From positions 248,001 through 312,000 of the forward strand of contig CAVXPU010000005.1 of the NCBI GenBank assembly GCA_963763855.1: a DNA stretch of 64,000 nt. The letters are read 5' to 3'. This document shows positions 26,268 to 36,650 of this stretch, piece by piece. Both the position numbers and the translations under genes were made by a program. Under the pieces are notes generated by a model that saw only the letters and a list, made by a program, of their open reading frames with translations, made no database searches and was not told the DNA's origin. Positions within the stretch are counted from its first letter, which is position 1, and each line of letters opens with the position of its first letter. Source of the DNA: JAIBCC01 sp963763855. GTDB taxonomy: Bacteria > Acidobacteriota > Blastocatellia > Pyrinomonadales > Pyrinomonadaceae.

Positions 26268-27567
26268 TCAACGTGGTCGCAGATAATTATTAAAGGCGTA
26301 TCCGGCTACGTTTCGTCCGGCAGTTTGTCCGGCGAATGTGTCAAAAGGAAAATGCACTCCGCCATAAACGCGGCTTTGAGCAATTTCATTTGTTAAAGCT
26401 GAAAAACTGCTGTAATTCCGTGTAACGTTTTGCGGGAAAGTTATTTGAAATGGAATATTGTCATTTCCATAAAAGAGTCTGAGAGTATTCGCCAAAGACG
26501 AACTGGCAGACGAAGCATTAGAGGCATAAGAAGGATGCGGCGGAGTTCCCTGTGGTCCGAGGAGCGATTCCCAATCTGCATCAGGAGTTGTAGCAGGATT
26601 ACCGTCATCATTAGCTCTCCGAATCGCGGTCACAGGTCGCCACCTGCCATAAGCATACTGGCTGGTAAAAGTTGTTTGCAAAGCATCGTGATATGCCATA
26701 AAAACCAATGCGAAAAGACGTGCATTCTCGACGGTCGAATTGTTGCGTGCAATAGCCATTGTGCGAACAACATTGAACATTAAGCCATCTGAAACGGGCG
26801 GATTAGCCCATAAAATTGCGGTCAAGCCTTGGTCGGCGGTCCGTGTTGGACTATTCACGCTACCAAGTGCCTTGACTTCATTTAGCCCCGCCGCATATTC
26901 CGCACTTGAAAGTTCAGGAGGCAATACAGGTAGAAATTGTGTGCTGCTCGTCATTGCAAATGGAGTGACCCCCGGATAATTGGTAAAAACGGCAAAACCC
27001 GGATACGGACCTTGAAATAATTCCTGCCAATTGCCGGGTGTCGGAGGTAAAAGATAAGGCATCCATGGTGCATTCCACCCGTCATTACTACGTTTCGCCA
27101 AAATTTCTGCCGCACAAATACTACCGACACGGATACCTTGCCGGGCACGATTTCCGTCAATTCCTTCCAGCGATTGGGCTAATTCTTGATCATAGATTGC
27201 ACGCCGACTTGGATATAAAGCCGACAAAACATCGTGGGCGGCTTGGGCGGCGGCGGCGTCAATCGAAGCATTTTTGCTTCCCGGAACATCGGTCAAATAC
27301 GGTGTATGACTTCCGTCTATTGAATTAACAGCATCAAAACATAGCAAGGTGCATCATCGCCAAGCTTCGCACCGGATTAATGGTCGGAGGTTGGTCGTTT
27401 GAAACTCCCAGAGTTTGTCCGATAACGCGATTCCAGCGTAGAACGACGTCTTTGCCAACCGCATTTGAGTTTGTTTCATTGTTGCCTAAAACTGTTACGG
27501 TCAAGGTTGCAGACAAAATTAGCAAGCTTGAAATAAGTCTTCGAAATTGATAGTTCTTTGTTTTCAT
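26268..27567 (-). CDS. vanadium-dependent haloperoxidase/PAP2-like secreted protein (one frameshift)
   Basis: Two frames join to one protein of about 430 residues. The N-terminal part (27567 down to about 27340) has a signal peptide after MKTKNYQFRR and the VLRWNRVIG and SLAMMHLAMF motifs; the rest continues in another frame as DAVNSIDG and runs to 26268. The join is at an A4 run (27336-27339) where three would keep the frame. Family motifs are RWRPVTAIR and SRVYGGVHFPFD, as in bacterial vanadium haloperoxidase-like proteins. The phosphate/vanadate SGH motif, however, reads PSYASNASSAS without His, so catalysis is doubtful. Haloperoxidases oxidise halides with H2O2; many family members are uncharacterised. 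Confidence 0.75.
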
Positions 27568-27735
27568 AAATTTTCTCCCATGATTTCTGATAGGTTTTTT
27601 TCCTTCAATTATGTGAGCGACAATTTTAAGCAAACCGTTCATATTTTTTGCTTAGCCCAACTCTTCAAAATCATTGACTTGGCATTTCCTTGGGTATATC
27701 CTTCTGATTAAGTAATAATTTGGCTTGAGGTTTGC

Positions 27736-28299
27736 ATGGCACAAAGTCATAAAATAACTCAAATGCTACGGGAATGGAGCGAGGGCAATCTCGAGGCTTT
27801 TGAAGAGTTATTGCCGATTGTGTATAACGAACTGCACAAGCGGGCAGCTAGATACTTGCGACACGAACGATCGAATCATACACTTCAAACTACCGCACTT
27901 ATCCATGAGGCATATCTGAAACTCGTTAATCAACGAGCTATTAATTGGGAAAATAGATCGCATTTTTTTGCTGTTTCCGCGAATATCATGCGTCGGATTT
28001 TGGTTGACTACGCTCGCACAAAAAATCGCGACAAGCGTGGCGGAAACGTTGAAAATTTACCTTTGGAGGAAGCCTTCTACGTGGTGAGCGATGAGAAAAG
28101 TATTGACGTGATTGCACTTGACGAATCATTAGATCGTTTGGCGAAAATTGACGAACAGCAATCCCGGATTGTCGAGCTTCGTTATTTTAGTGGCTTGAGT
28201 TTGGAAGAAACGGCGGCGGCTTTGAAAGTTTCCCGCACAACAGTTGCCAATGATTGGACAATGGCAAAGGCTTGGCTTCATCGCGAACTCACGAGATAA
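27736..28299 (+). CDS. ECF RNA polymerase sigma factor (ECF-X6/TIGR02999 type)
   Basis: A 187-residue sigma-70 family regulator of the type abundant in Acidobacteriota and Planctomycetes. The sigma-2 region spans EWSEGNLEAFEELLPIVYNEL through RASRYLRHER-like and TTALIHEAYLKLV, followed by FFAVSANIMRRILVDYAR; sigma-4 has IVELRYFSGLSLEETAAALKVS and a helix ending in WLHREL. GAGG stands 5 nt before the ATG at 27736. In these phyla such factors are usually paired with a Ser/Thr kinase gene, as here (28401-31111). It is divergent from the haloperoxidase-like gene. Confidence 0.88.
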   Translation: MAQSHKITQMLREWSEGNLEAFEELLPIVYNELHKRAARYLRHERSNHTLQTTALIHEAYLKLVNQRAINWENRSHFFAVSANIMRRILVDYARTKNRDKRGGNVENLPLEEAFYVVSDEKSIDVIALDESLDRLAKIDEQQSRIVELRYFSGLSLEETAAALKVSRTTVANDWTMAKAWLHRELTR

Positions 28300-28400
28300 A
28301 CTTTGTATGATTTTCCGGGCAATATCGCGTTTATAACGTAAAGAGGATATTTTGTTAGCGACAACGATCCTCGCTTAAGTCCGTTGGCAAGGTTAACAAT

Positions 28401-31111
28401 ATGGCACACGAAAATTGGCAACAAGTGAAAGAGATTTTTGTTGACGCTTTGCTGCAAAAACCTGAAGAGCGTCAAAACTTTCTCGATGATGTTTGTGGCG
28501 ATGATAAAAATCTGCGTCGAGAAGTTGAATCGCTCCTGAGCTCGCTTGATGGTGCCGGAGAGTTTTATGGAAACGCTAGCTGTCGGAGATATGGCTGATC
28601 TTACTAATACCGTTAGCGAACATAAAATCTTGCAAAAGGGCTTTAGTTTGGTCATTACGAGATTAGTCAAACAAATCGGAACGGGCGGAATGGGTGAAGT
28701 TTATCTTGCTCACAGACAAAAAACTTGATCGAAAAGTCGCCGTTAAAATTCTCAACGAAAGATATAGCCGAGCACGAATCAAATCTAAAAAGATTTATTC
28801 AGAGAAGCGAAAGCGGCATCATCGTTAAATCATCCAAATATCTTGGTTATTCACGAAATCGGAGAAGCTGAAAATACGCATTACATTGTCAGCGAATATA
28901 TCGAAGGCAAAACCTTGAGAGGAGATTTTCAAAGAGCGAGATTTGGAGCTGAAAGAAATTTTGGATATTTCGATTCAAATCGACAAGTGCACTGTCAACT
29001 GCTCACGAATCGCATCTTATCCATCGTGATATCAAGCCGGAAAATATAATGATTCGTCCGGATGGCTTGGTAAAAATTCTAGATTTTGGCTTGGCAAAAC
29101 TCATTGAACCGAAGAAAGCTAGAGACATTGGAGAATCAAATGTAAAACAAAACGTTACGGCAAAAGGAATAATAATGGGAACGGTGAATTATATGTCGCC
29201 GGAACAAGCGAAAGGCGAAAAAATTGATGAACAGAACGGATATTTTTAGTCTTGGGTGTAGTGATTTATGAAATGATTGAGGGCAAAACGCCGTTTGCCG
29301 ACAATTCTACCTTCGGAAACTTTCGCCAATCTAATAAATCAAGAACCGCGACCATTATCACGCTTTACCGAATTTGCCTCCGCCATTTCACAAGATCATT
29401 TCAAAAACTCTGCGTAAGAAAAAAAATGAACGTTATCAAAAGATGCAAGAAGTTCTTACTGATCTCAAAGATCTGAAAGAACAACTCACATTTGAAGAAA
29501 AATTAGAACTTACACATTCATCTGACGATAAAACGACGATCGCATTTGCGGGCAACGACAGACGATGTACACCAACTGACTAACAAAACAAATGATAGAT
29601 TTTTCGGACAGATTCAAAAATACAAATCATTTACGACAGTTGCCCTGATTATATTGCTTATCGGTACAATCGGTTTGGGTTATTACTTTCTATTGCCGGG
29701 GAAAGGAATTTCGAGGTTAGATAACAAAAAGTCCATCGCCATTTTACCTTTCGCTAATGTCAGTCAGGATGCAAATATTGAATATCTTTCGAATGGAATT
29801 ACGGAAAACGTTATCAATAATTTATCGCAGATTTCGAGTTTAAGAGGTGTTGGCAAGGAGTTCGGTTTTCCGATTCAAGGGTAAGGAGATAGAACTCAAA
29901 AAAATTGCAGATGAGCTAAAAGTACAAAACTTAGTAGTAGGCGATATCAAACAAATGGGCGACAAGATTATCATCAATGTCAATCTGATTAATCCCGATG
30001 ACGGTTCGCAAATTTGGGGTAAGCAATTTGTCAGAAATTTTACCGACTTGATAGCGACGCAGAACGAAATTGCACAGTCTCTTGCTAACAATTTGCGTTT
30101 GAATCTAACTGAAGCGGAAAAACAAAACATTGACAAACGCCCGACAGAAAATGGCGAAGCCTATCAACTTTATCTCAAAGGTCGTTTTTTTGGACAATTA
30201 AATTCGCCTGATCGAAATACATAAATCAATTGATTTTTACCGTCAAGCTATTGTTGAAGACAGTGAATTTTGCACTTGCATATTCCGAATTGGGAATGAG
30301 GTATCTGGCTCTCGGAATATATTTTGAGCCACCGATTGAAATGATGCCGAGGGCTAAGAGATACGCGATAAAGCATTGGAGATTGACAACTCTCTGTCTG
30401 ACCCACATATAGTTTTGGGAACGATTGCACTTCTCTATGATTGGGATTGGGATAAAGCTAAAGATGAATTAACCACAGGTAATTATGTAAACCTCAAATC
30501 ACTCGAAACGTTTAACTGTGCCGCACATGTATTACAAGTAACAGGCGGAGCTGCCGATGCTGAAGAATCGCTTCGTAAGGCTTTGCAAGACGATCCGCTT
30601 TCGATTTCTCTTAAATACCGGAACTTGCATGCAATTCATATTACGTCGGTCGTTTTGATACATCAATCGTTCAATACCGAGAGTCCTTAGAGCTTGAACC
30701 TCGCAATTTTATGGCGTTATATGGTTTGGCTCGCTCGCTAAATCATGCAAGAAAATATAAGGAAGCCATCAACGAATTGGAGAAAGCGAGGGATTTTATG
30801 CCAATGCTTCCGCCGATTGCAATTGCCGAAATTGCTTACTCTTATGCGAAAATGGGCAATCGTGAAGAAGCTGAAAAACGATTGGAAATGCTAAACGAAG
30901 CATCAAAACATACATTTGTTGATCCTTTTTTCTCGGCAACGATTTACTTTGGCTTAGGTAATAAAGACAGAGGCAATGAGACGAAGCTTGAAGCATCTGC
31001 GGAAATAAGATCATCTCTAATCCCTTCAATATCCGCGATTCAAAATGGGATGATTTGCGTGAAGAATCTCGTTTTCAAAGTTTACTAAAACTTCTTGGAT
31101 CTCCGAGTTAA
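28401..31111 (+). pseudogene. Ser/Thr protein kinase with TPR domain, many frameshifts
   Basis: Pieces in all three frames line up as one acidobacterial PknB-type receptor kinase of about 900 residues. In order: an N-terminal WQQVKEIFVDALLQKPEER helix region, the P-loop GTGGMGEVY (near 28680), the VAVKIL lysine (28738), HRDIKPENI (29025), ILDFGLAKL (29077), a GTVNYMSPEQA activation segment (29180), a membrane helix (TVALIILLIGTIGLGYYFLL, 29638), a TolB-like region beginning SIAILPFANVSQDANIEYLS (29733), and TPR repeats up to LLKLLGSPS and the stop at 31111. At least a dozen small indels break it. The catalytic motifs themselves are intact, which argues for recent decay or for sequence errors. 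The neighbouring ECF sigma factor is its likely partner. Confidence 0.8.
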
Positions 31112-31692
31112 ATGAGGCGTAAGTGAGTCGAGTGGTTAAATAGTTCAACAGGTAATATGACAAAACAGATAAGTCTAAATTTTAGTGTGTCAGTAGACTG
31201 CCCGTAAAAAAGGGGCTGAGGAGTTTTTATTCAACAATCGGGCTACCGACACGTATCGCAGTCTAGGTTAATTTGATTTATCTAACCTTAGCTATGAGTT
31301 GAATCAACTACACAAAAGTGACTTGCACCAGAGATTAAATATTGTGCGGCAGGTCCGCTTAAATCTTATATCTATGAACTGCAATAAGATACTTAAATTT
31401 GCGTTAGATAAATAGACTTTTTAGAAAATATTGTGTAAAAATTGCATACCAAATGATTACTGACTGATAATTTACAAAAATCATGAAAAAACTATCAACG
31501 AAATTTTTCCTGCTTCTACTACTTACATTTATTAAGCACATTGACAATGCTCACTAAAACAGTACTTAGAATGCTGAAATTAAGACACAAATTACGTTAT
31601 GTTTTTGCGAAATTTTTCAGAGAAGAATAATAGACTTTTGGTAGTCCTATATGGCAAACTCAGACTGAAATTCGTCCTAAGGTTATAAATTT
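31112..31692. other. 581-bp intergenic region, mostly without recognisable features
   Basis: No gene of clear ancestry is seen. One short frame at 31483-31557 encodes a 24-residue signal-peptide-like start (MKKLSTKFFLLLLLTF...) that stops at once, possibly a remnant of a secreted protein. The rest is AT-rich with scattered stops in every frame. The promoter of the serine hydrolase gene should lie in the last 100 bp; I could not define it. Confidence 0.4.
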
Positions 31693-33237
31693 ATGAAAAA
31701 AGTATTTTCCTGTGTCAGTCTGATTTACGTTTTCGTTGCTTTAAGCTTCGTAGTCTCTGCACAAAATATTGAGCAGAAGCTCGCCGAAATTGATGCTTAC
31801 GCTCAAAAAGTTCAGGTGGATTGGAATGTTCCAGGCTTTGCAATTGGCATTGTAAAAGACGATAAAGTTATCTTTACAAAGGGTTATGGTGTTCGCGAGC
31901 TTGGCAAATCCGAAAAGGTTGACGAAAATACGCTTTTTGCGATCGCTTCGAATTCTAAGGCTTTTACAACCGCAAGCTTGGCGATTTTGGTGGATGAAGG
32001 AAAGATAAAATGGGACGATAAAGTAACGAACTACGTACCCGAATTTCAGATGCATGATCCGTATGTTACTCGTGAAATTACCATTCGTGATTTAGTTTCG
32101 CATCGCAGCGGACTAGATACATTTAGCGGTGATTTGCTCTGGTATGAAACGACTTACAGCGATGATGAGATTATAAAAAGAATAAAATATCTGAAGCCGA
32201 CTTCGAGTTTTCGTTCGCAATTTGGTTATCAGAATTTGATGTTTACGGTTGCCGGAAAAGTGTTAGAGAGAGTATCTGGCAGAAGCTGGCAGCAATTCGT
32301 AAAAGAGCGAATATTAACGCCGCTAGCCATGAATCGAACGACCGCGAGTATCAAGGATTTGAAGGATAATTTTTCTGCTCCGCACAATGAAAGCAGCGGA
32401 AAACTTGCTCCGCTTGCTCCGGGAAATGTTGATAATGCGAGAGCGGCAGCCGGATTGAATTCAAGCGTCAAAGACATTTCGAATTGGCTTCGCATGCAAT
32501 TAAATCGCGGCACTTTCGATGGCAAAACGATTTTCAGTAAAGAACGTTCGGCTGAAATGTGGGCTCAAAATACAGTTCTTGGTGTGAATCCATTTCCAGC
32601 TAAAGATGCTCCGAATCAGATATTTTCGGGCTATGGATTGGGCTGGTTTCTCAATGATTATCGGGGTCATAAGATTATTTCGCATAGCGGCGGATTAGAC
32701 GGAATGATTTCGCAATCGGCGATGATGCCTGATGAAAACTTGGGATTAGTTGTTTTAACGAATTCGGAAACTGGCGTCAATACGATCATGCAAAACAAAA
32801 TTTTTGACGTTTTTCTTAATGTGATGCCAAAACGTGATTGGAGCGGCGAACGCCTTGAACGTGCTAAACAAGGCAAAATTCGCGATGTGGAAGCGGAAAA
32901 AAAACTCGATGCTTCACGAATCCAAAACACAAAATCAAACCTTGCAATTGCTGAATATGCAGGCACTTACGCAAGTGAACTTTACGGAGAGGCAACGATT
33001 AAAGAAGAAAACGGCAAATTGGTTTTGCGGCTTGTTCCTGCACCAAATTTCGTGGCTGATTTAGAGCATTGGCATTACGATACTTTCAAAATTAAATGGC
33101 GAAATACTGTTGCGTACAATTTTCCAAAAGGTTTTGTAACTTTTTCGATTGATGGAAAAGGAAAACCGGCTGAATTGAAGATTGATCAGCCAAACAATGA
33201 CTTTTGGTTTTATGAATTGGAATTTAAGCGAAAATAG
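31693..33237 (+). CDS. secreted serine hydrolase, class C beta-lactamase/PBP4-like
   Basis: A 514-residue protein with a signal peptide (residues 1-23, VVSAQ). The serine beta-lactamase-like fold shows the SxxK motif S86-N-S-K89 (AIASNSKAF), the YxN motif Tyr179-Gln-Asn181, and HSGG (331-334) in place of KTG, as in class C-related esterases and D-aminopeptidases. A C-terminal beta-domain (from about residue 405, EYAGTYASELYGEATIKEENG) matches the lipocalin-like DUF3471 extension often fused to this family. It probably acts in the periplasm on peptides, peptidoglycan fragments or esters; beta-lactamase activity is not implied. Confidence 0.88.
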   Translation: MKKVFSCVSLIYVFVALSFVVSAQNIEQKLAEIDAYAQKVQVDWNVPGFAIGIVKDDKVIFTKGYGVRELGKSEKVDENTLFAIASNSKAFTTASLAILVDEGKIKWDDKVTNYVPEFQMHDPYVTREITIRDLVSHRSGLDTFSGDLLWYETTYSDDEIIKRIKYLKPTSSFRSQFGYQNLMFTVAGKVLERVSGRSWQQFVKERILTPLAMNRTTASIKDLKDNFSAPHNESSGKLAPLAPGNVDNARAAAGLNSSVKDISNWLRMQLNRGTFDGKTIFSKERSAEMWAQNTVLGVNPFPAKDAPNQIFSGYGLGWFLNDYRGHKIISHSGGLDGMISQSAMMPDENLGLVVLTNSETGVNTIMQNKIFDVFLNVMPKRDWSGERLERAKQGKIRDVEAEKKLDASRIQNTKSNLAIAEYAGTYASELYGEATIKEENGKLVLRLVPAPNFVADLEHWHYDTFKIKWRNTVAYNFPKGFVTFSIDGKGKPAELKIDQPNNDFWFYELEFKRK

Positions 33238-33323
33238 TGGTTTAATTTGTCTTTCGTTAAATCGTATGCCAAAATTTGTTTAATACAAAATATTTTTAAG
33301 AAAGTAATATAAGAGAGGAATTT

Positions 33324-33581
33324 ATGTCAGAAGAAACAGCAGTAGCAACAGAAGCAGTTGCCGAACCAACAGAGGAAACAACTGCCGAAGTTGCAACCGA
33401 AACTGCCGAAACGGTAGCTGAAGCTCCGGTAGTAGTTGAAGATATTTCATATCACGCAGTCGAAAAAGAGGGAAGCATCACGGCGATCTGGGAAATGCAA
33501 GGCAGAAAACATATCCGCACAATTGACCCGCGTTCGGGTGAAGGTAAGCAAATTCTCGCACTTTTTGAAACCGCAGGATAG
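33324..33581 (+). CDS. small protein with Ala/Glu/Thr-rich N-terminus, unknown function
   Basis: An 85-residue protein preceded by a strong ribosome binding site (GAGAGGAATTT before the ATG). The first 40 residues are a low-complexity run of Ala, Glu, Thr and Val; the last 43 (VEDISYHAVEKEGS... ALFETAG) look like a small folded domain with a basic patch (QGRKHIRTIDPRSGEGKQ). No family is recognised. The good start signal, own terminator hairpin (33594-33662) and codon regularity argue that it is real. Confidence 0.6.
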   Translation: MSEETAVATEAVAEPTEETTAEVATETAETVAEAPVVVEDISYHAVEKEGSITAIWEMQGRKHIRTIDPRSGEGKQILALFETAG

Positions 33582-33593
33582 ATTGATAAGGTA

Positions 33594-33662
33594 AAAGTAA
33601 AAAGGCAAAAGGTAAAAGTTTGGAAGATTGACTTCAACTTTTCCCCTTTGCCTTTTTACTTT
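33594..33662. terminator. long inverted repeat / bidirectional terminator with iterated word
   Basis: The left arm 33594-33620 (built from GTAAAAG-like words) pairs with 33636-33662 (CTTTTCCCCTTTGCC...) across about 15 nt; the stem is about 26 bp with one bulge. It lies between convergent genes, slightly overlapping the end of the PhoX gene, and probably terminates both. Confidence 0.7.
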
Positions 33663-35069
33663 GTAAAGCTTTCCCAATTTCCCCAAATTGCTAAAGTTGC
33701 CCCGATTGCCTGTAAATTAACGAATAAAGTTTTCCCGTCGAGTGAAAATACCGATCCGGCAAATTCGGTTGCCTCAAATTTTGGCACGATGTTCTTTGCG
33801 AAATCGGCAATTTTCCCTTCAGGTGTGAGAATTCTCAAATAATTTTCGGCAACTCCATCATCAAGCGAATAATCGCTGTCTTCGCACATAAAAATCAAAT
33901 CACTATTCGGACGCAGACAAATATTATCCGGCATATCAAGCAGATCGCGACTTGGTGATTCGAAAACCAGCGTTAATTTGCCTTCGTCATTATCTACAGG
34001 CTCATAAAGCCAAATTTGCCCTGCCAGCATATTGCCGCCGCTCGTTGATGCAAAATAGATCTTGCCATTTTCATCCGCCCAGCAACCTTCCAAACGCGAA
34101 AAAGTTGCCGCACCTTTCCCGAGTCCTTGCTTGTAAACCGCCAAATCGTCAACGTCCGCTTCCTCCGGATCAGGCTTATCAATCGTCACCCAATTTGCCG
34201 CAAAACTCATCCCCATCGTTTGTCCGTTTCGAGTATCGTAAGCGTCTTTATCCTTTATTTTCAACATTTGCAGTTTTCCGCCTTCTGCCAAATGTTGGTT
34301 ACGATTAGATAGAAAACGATAAAAACCCGCTGCCATCGAATCTTCCGTCAGATAAACTACCCCTGTATTTTTATCTACGGTGATAGCTTCGTGGACAAAA
34401 CGTCCCATTGCTTTGAGCGGAATCGGCGTAATGCGGACTATTTGCCGAAGCAGAAACTTCAAAACAATATCCATGAGGTTTGCTAAATCCGCCCAATTTA
34501 TTGTTCCATTTTTATCGGTAATTACAGTTTTCCCAATGGTAGTTTCTTCGCATGAAATCCAGCTTCCCCAAGGCGTTGCACCGCCCGCACAATTGACCAA
34601 TGTGCCACTCAAACTGACAAAATCCTTGATAATTTCACGATTTTCACGGTCAATAACTAACGTTGTCGTTCCACCGCCCGCTGCTTCATCGTATGGATTT
34701 GCACCAATCGCAGAATTCGCAACGGGCAATCTTCCATTTACGACCTCGTGATTTCGGACAATTCGCAATTCGCCGCCTACTTCAAAAGTCGCCATTCCAT
34801 CGTGCTTTTTTGGGGTTTTGTTGCCATCAGACATTTGAGAATCGGATTTTCCGATCACGTTATATTCAAAACCAATTGGAAGTGCGAGCAACGTTTCACC
34901 GGTATTTTTTGACGGCAGTCGGGAAAAGTTCGCCAAATCCGGGTGACTTAAATTGGCTAAAATCAGGACGTCTTTCGAAAATTTCCGCACGTTTGCAGAA
35001 AGCCGTAAAACCGAGAGCCAACCCACCCGTCGCCAAGCCCGAATACCCCAGGAATTTTCGTCTATTCAT
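33656..35069 (-). CDS. PhoX-type (DUF839) secreted phosphatase-like protein (one frameshift)
   Basis: The main frame (33656 to about 34915) encodes LPIGFEYNVIGKS, RIVRNHEVVNG, NPYDEAAGGGTTTLVID, NCAGGATPWGSWISCEET and FVHEAITVDKNTGVVYLTED, all typical of the PhoX/DUF839 beta-propeller. The true N-terminus lies in another frame from the ATG at 35069: MNRRKFLGYSGLATGGLALG is a twin-arginine signal. The two frames join at about 34913-34922, where one surplus base separates GELFPT from PSKNTGETLLA. The protein would be exported folded by Tat. PhoX enzymes are Ca/Fe-dependent phosphomonoesterases; whether this one hydrolyses phosphate esters is inferred. Confidence 0.82.
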
Positions 35070-35143
35070 TTAGTTTTGTCCGCAATAATTTAGTTAAACT
35101 CCGTCTCAGAATAGTATAAACTTTGCAATTGAGGAACGTAAAT

Positions 35144-35560
35144 ATGTCTGGAATGAAATATTTTTTTGCAATAATTATTTGCATTGTCGGTGCTGCAGGT
35201 GTCCACGCTCAAACAGACGTGCAGAAATTTTGGAAGAAATTTACGGCTGCGGTTGTGAGAAACGACAAAATAGCCGTTGCAAATATGACGAAATTTCCGC
35301 TTGGAATGCCGTTTGGATTCGGCGACGTAAAGTCGAAGGCTGATTTTATCAGGCGTTACGACCAAATTATCAATATGGAAGCTAATGCCAAAAGATGTTT
35401 TAAGTCTCGGAAACTTTCAAAAGATTTTGCAGGTAGGTGGAGCATTAGTTGCACATTCAAAACTGAACCCGAAAGCAGCGACAATCGACCGATAATTTAT
35501 TACTTTACGAAAACAAAATCAGGTTGGAAGTTTTCCGATTTGGATAATATTAATGAGTAG
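35144..35560 (+). CDS. small secreted protein, unknown function
   Basis: A 138-residue protein; I start at the ATG at 35144 because GAGGAA precedes it by 7 nt. It has a signal peptide (FFAIIICIVGAAGVHAQ). The mature part is basic and lacks a recognised domain; FWKKFTAAVVRNDKIAVANMTKFPL and the ending YYFTKTKSGWKFSDLDN recall NTF2-like or DUF4440-like secreted proteins in which a short helical start precedes a curved sheet, but I cannot assign it. It is divergent from the PhoX gene and convergent with the gene at 35570. Confidence 0.6.
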   Translation: MSGMKYFFAIIICIVGAAGVHAQTDVQKFWKKFTAAVVRNDKIAVANMTKFPLGMPFGFGDVKSKADFIRRYDQIINMEANAKRCFKSRKLSKDFAGRWSISCTFKTEPESSDNRPIIYYFTKTKSGWKFSDLDNINE

Positions 35561-35569
35561 TTTTGAAAT

Positions 35570-36616
35570 CTAAACATCCTGCCGGGCTGATCCTTCAATT
35601 TCCAAAATCAAATCTGCACCATAGCATTTCGCGGGCGTTTGAAAACCCGTCTGAAAATTTCCGCCTAATATTTTCTCAGCGATTTTCATAGACGAAAGTG
35701 CTGTAAGTGTATAGCCTTCAACGCCTTGCTGCCGTGCTTCAACCCGATTTCCGTTATCATCCCATGCTTCGCCCCAAAGTATCGTTTTGCCATTTTTACG
35801 GTCTTCATCGCTTGGTCCGCCCGCCGGAATTTTTGATTGCAGATAATTTTGAACCGGCGATGTAGCAAGCAGCCAACCGAGATAACGGCTCAATTTGAGC
35901 AATTTCAGGCGATCTTTCGGAACGACCGTATAAACCTCGATATTTGGAATTCCGGTAGAAAAATAAGCGGTCGAAACATCGCCCCAAGGAATCGTCACAG
36001 CAGTTGTTTTGATCTCCCCAAAATCAATTTCGCGTGTCTTGAAAGCCGCGGGAACGCTGGTGATTTTCCCGTCTCGCCGTATCGCTCCGCCTTTGCCAAC
36101 GTTCATCGTCATTGTCGCCTGCGTTCCGTGCGAAATTCCGCCAAGACCTGAAAATGCAAGCGTCAGATTTGTCGCCGAAGGCAGTCGGTTTTTGAGGTGC
36201 AACGCCAAGCAATCAGATGGCACAACGTCAAACCCAACACCCGGCATTACCATCACATTCGCCGCTTTAGCACGTTCGTTAAGCTCTGCCATTGCTTCAA
36301 ATACAGCGATTTCACCGGTAATATCGAGATAATGTCTGCCGGTTTTTATGCACGCTTCAACCATTGCTTTTGACGTGATCGAGAATGGTCCTGCACAATG
36401 CAAAACGACCTTAACTTCACGCAAAGCAGATTCGACTTTTTGAGTTTCCTCCAACGAAAAAACACGAAATTCCAAACCACATTGCTTTGCCAAAGATTCA
36501 ACCTTTTCAGCATTTCGACCCGCCAAAATCGGCTTCATCCCACGCTCAACTGCATATCGGACGATCAATTCGCCGGTGTATCCGTTTGCTCCGTAGATTA
36601 GGAAATTATTAGACAT
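35570..36616 (-). CDS. saccharopine dehydrogenase-like NAD(P)-binding oxidoreductase (trans-enoyl reductase type)
   Basis: About 348 residues from the ATG at 36616. The N-terminal Rossmann site is FLIYGANGYTGELIVRYAVERG, followed by PILAGRNAEKVESLA and VLHCAGPFSITSKAMVEACIKTG-type phrases and HYLDITGE, all signatures of the Sacchrp_dh_NADP/COG3268 group (trans-acting enoyl reductase). Such proteins reduce double bonds in lipid or polyketide synthesis in mycobacteria; in other bacteria the role is unclear. It is a single gene with no partner nearby. Confidence 0.83.
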   Translation of the reverse strand: MSNNFLIYGANGYTGELIVRYAVERGMKPILAGRNAEKVESLAKQCGLEFRVFSLEETQKVESALREVKVVLHCAGPFSITSKAMVEACIKTGRHYLDITGEIAVFEAMAELNERAKAANVMVMPGVGFDVVPSDCLALHLKNRLPSATNLTLAFSGLGGISHGTQATMTMNVGKGGAIRRDGKITSVPAAFKTREIDFGEIKTTAVTIPWGDVSTAYFSTGIPNIEVYTVVPKDRLKLLKLSRYLGWLLATSPVQNYLQSKIPAGGPSDEDRKNGKTILWGEAWDDNGNRVEARQQGVEGYTLTALSSMKIAEKILGGNFQTGFQTPAKCYGADLILEIEGSARQDV

Positions 36617-36650
36617 AAAGAATTCTATCGAGGATCGCAAATAAACAAAA

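Noticed and set aside
31112..31692. Possible structured RNA or riboswitch in the gap before the serine hydrolase
   Set aside because: No conserved fold or motif could be identified by eye and no metabolic gene follows; left as unassigned.
31693..33237. Beta-lactamase resistance gene controlled by the BlaI-type repressor
   Set aside because: The serine hydrolase has HSGG and a DUF3471 tail as in esterase/peptidase-like proteins, lies 7 kb away and lacks the dyad upstream.
33952..34308. Open frame on + inside the PhoX gene (and others at 34380-34751 and 34663-35073)
   Set aside because: They are antisense shadows of a clearly conserved minus-strand protein; products have no motif or start signals.
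35837..36332. Overlapping + strand frames opposite the saccharopine dehydrogenase-like gene
   Set aside because: Opposite to a strong family match; the reading reflects codon structure of the real gene.
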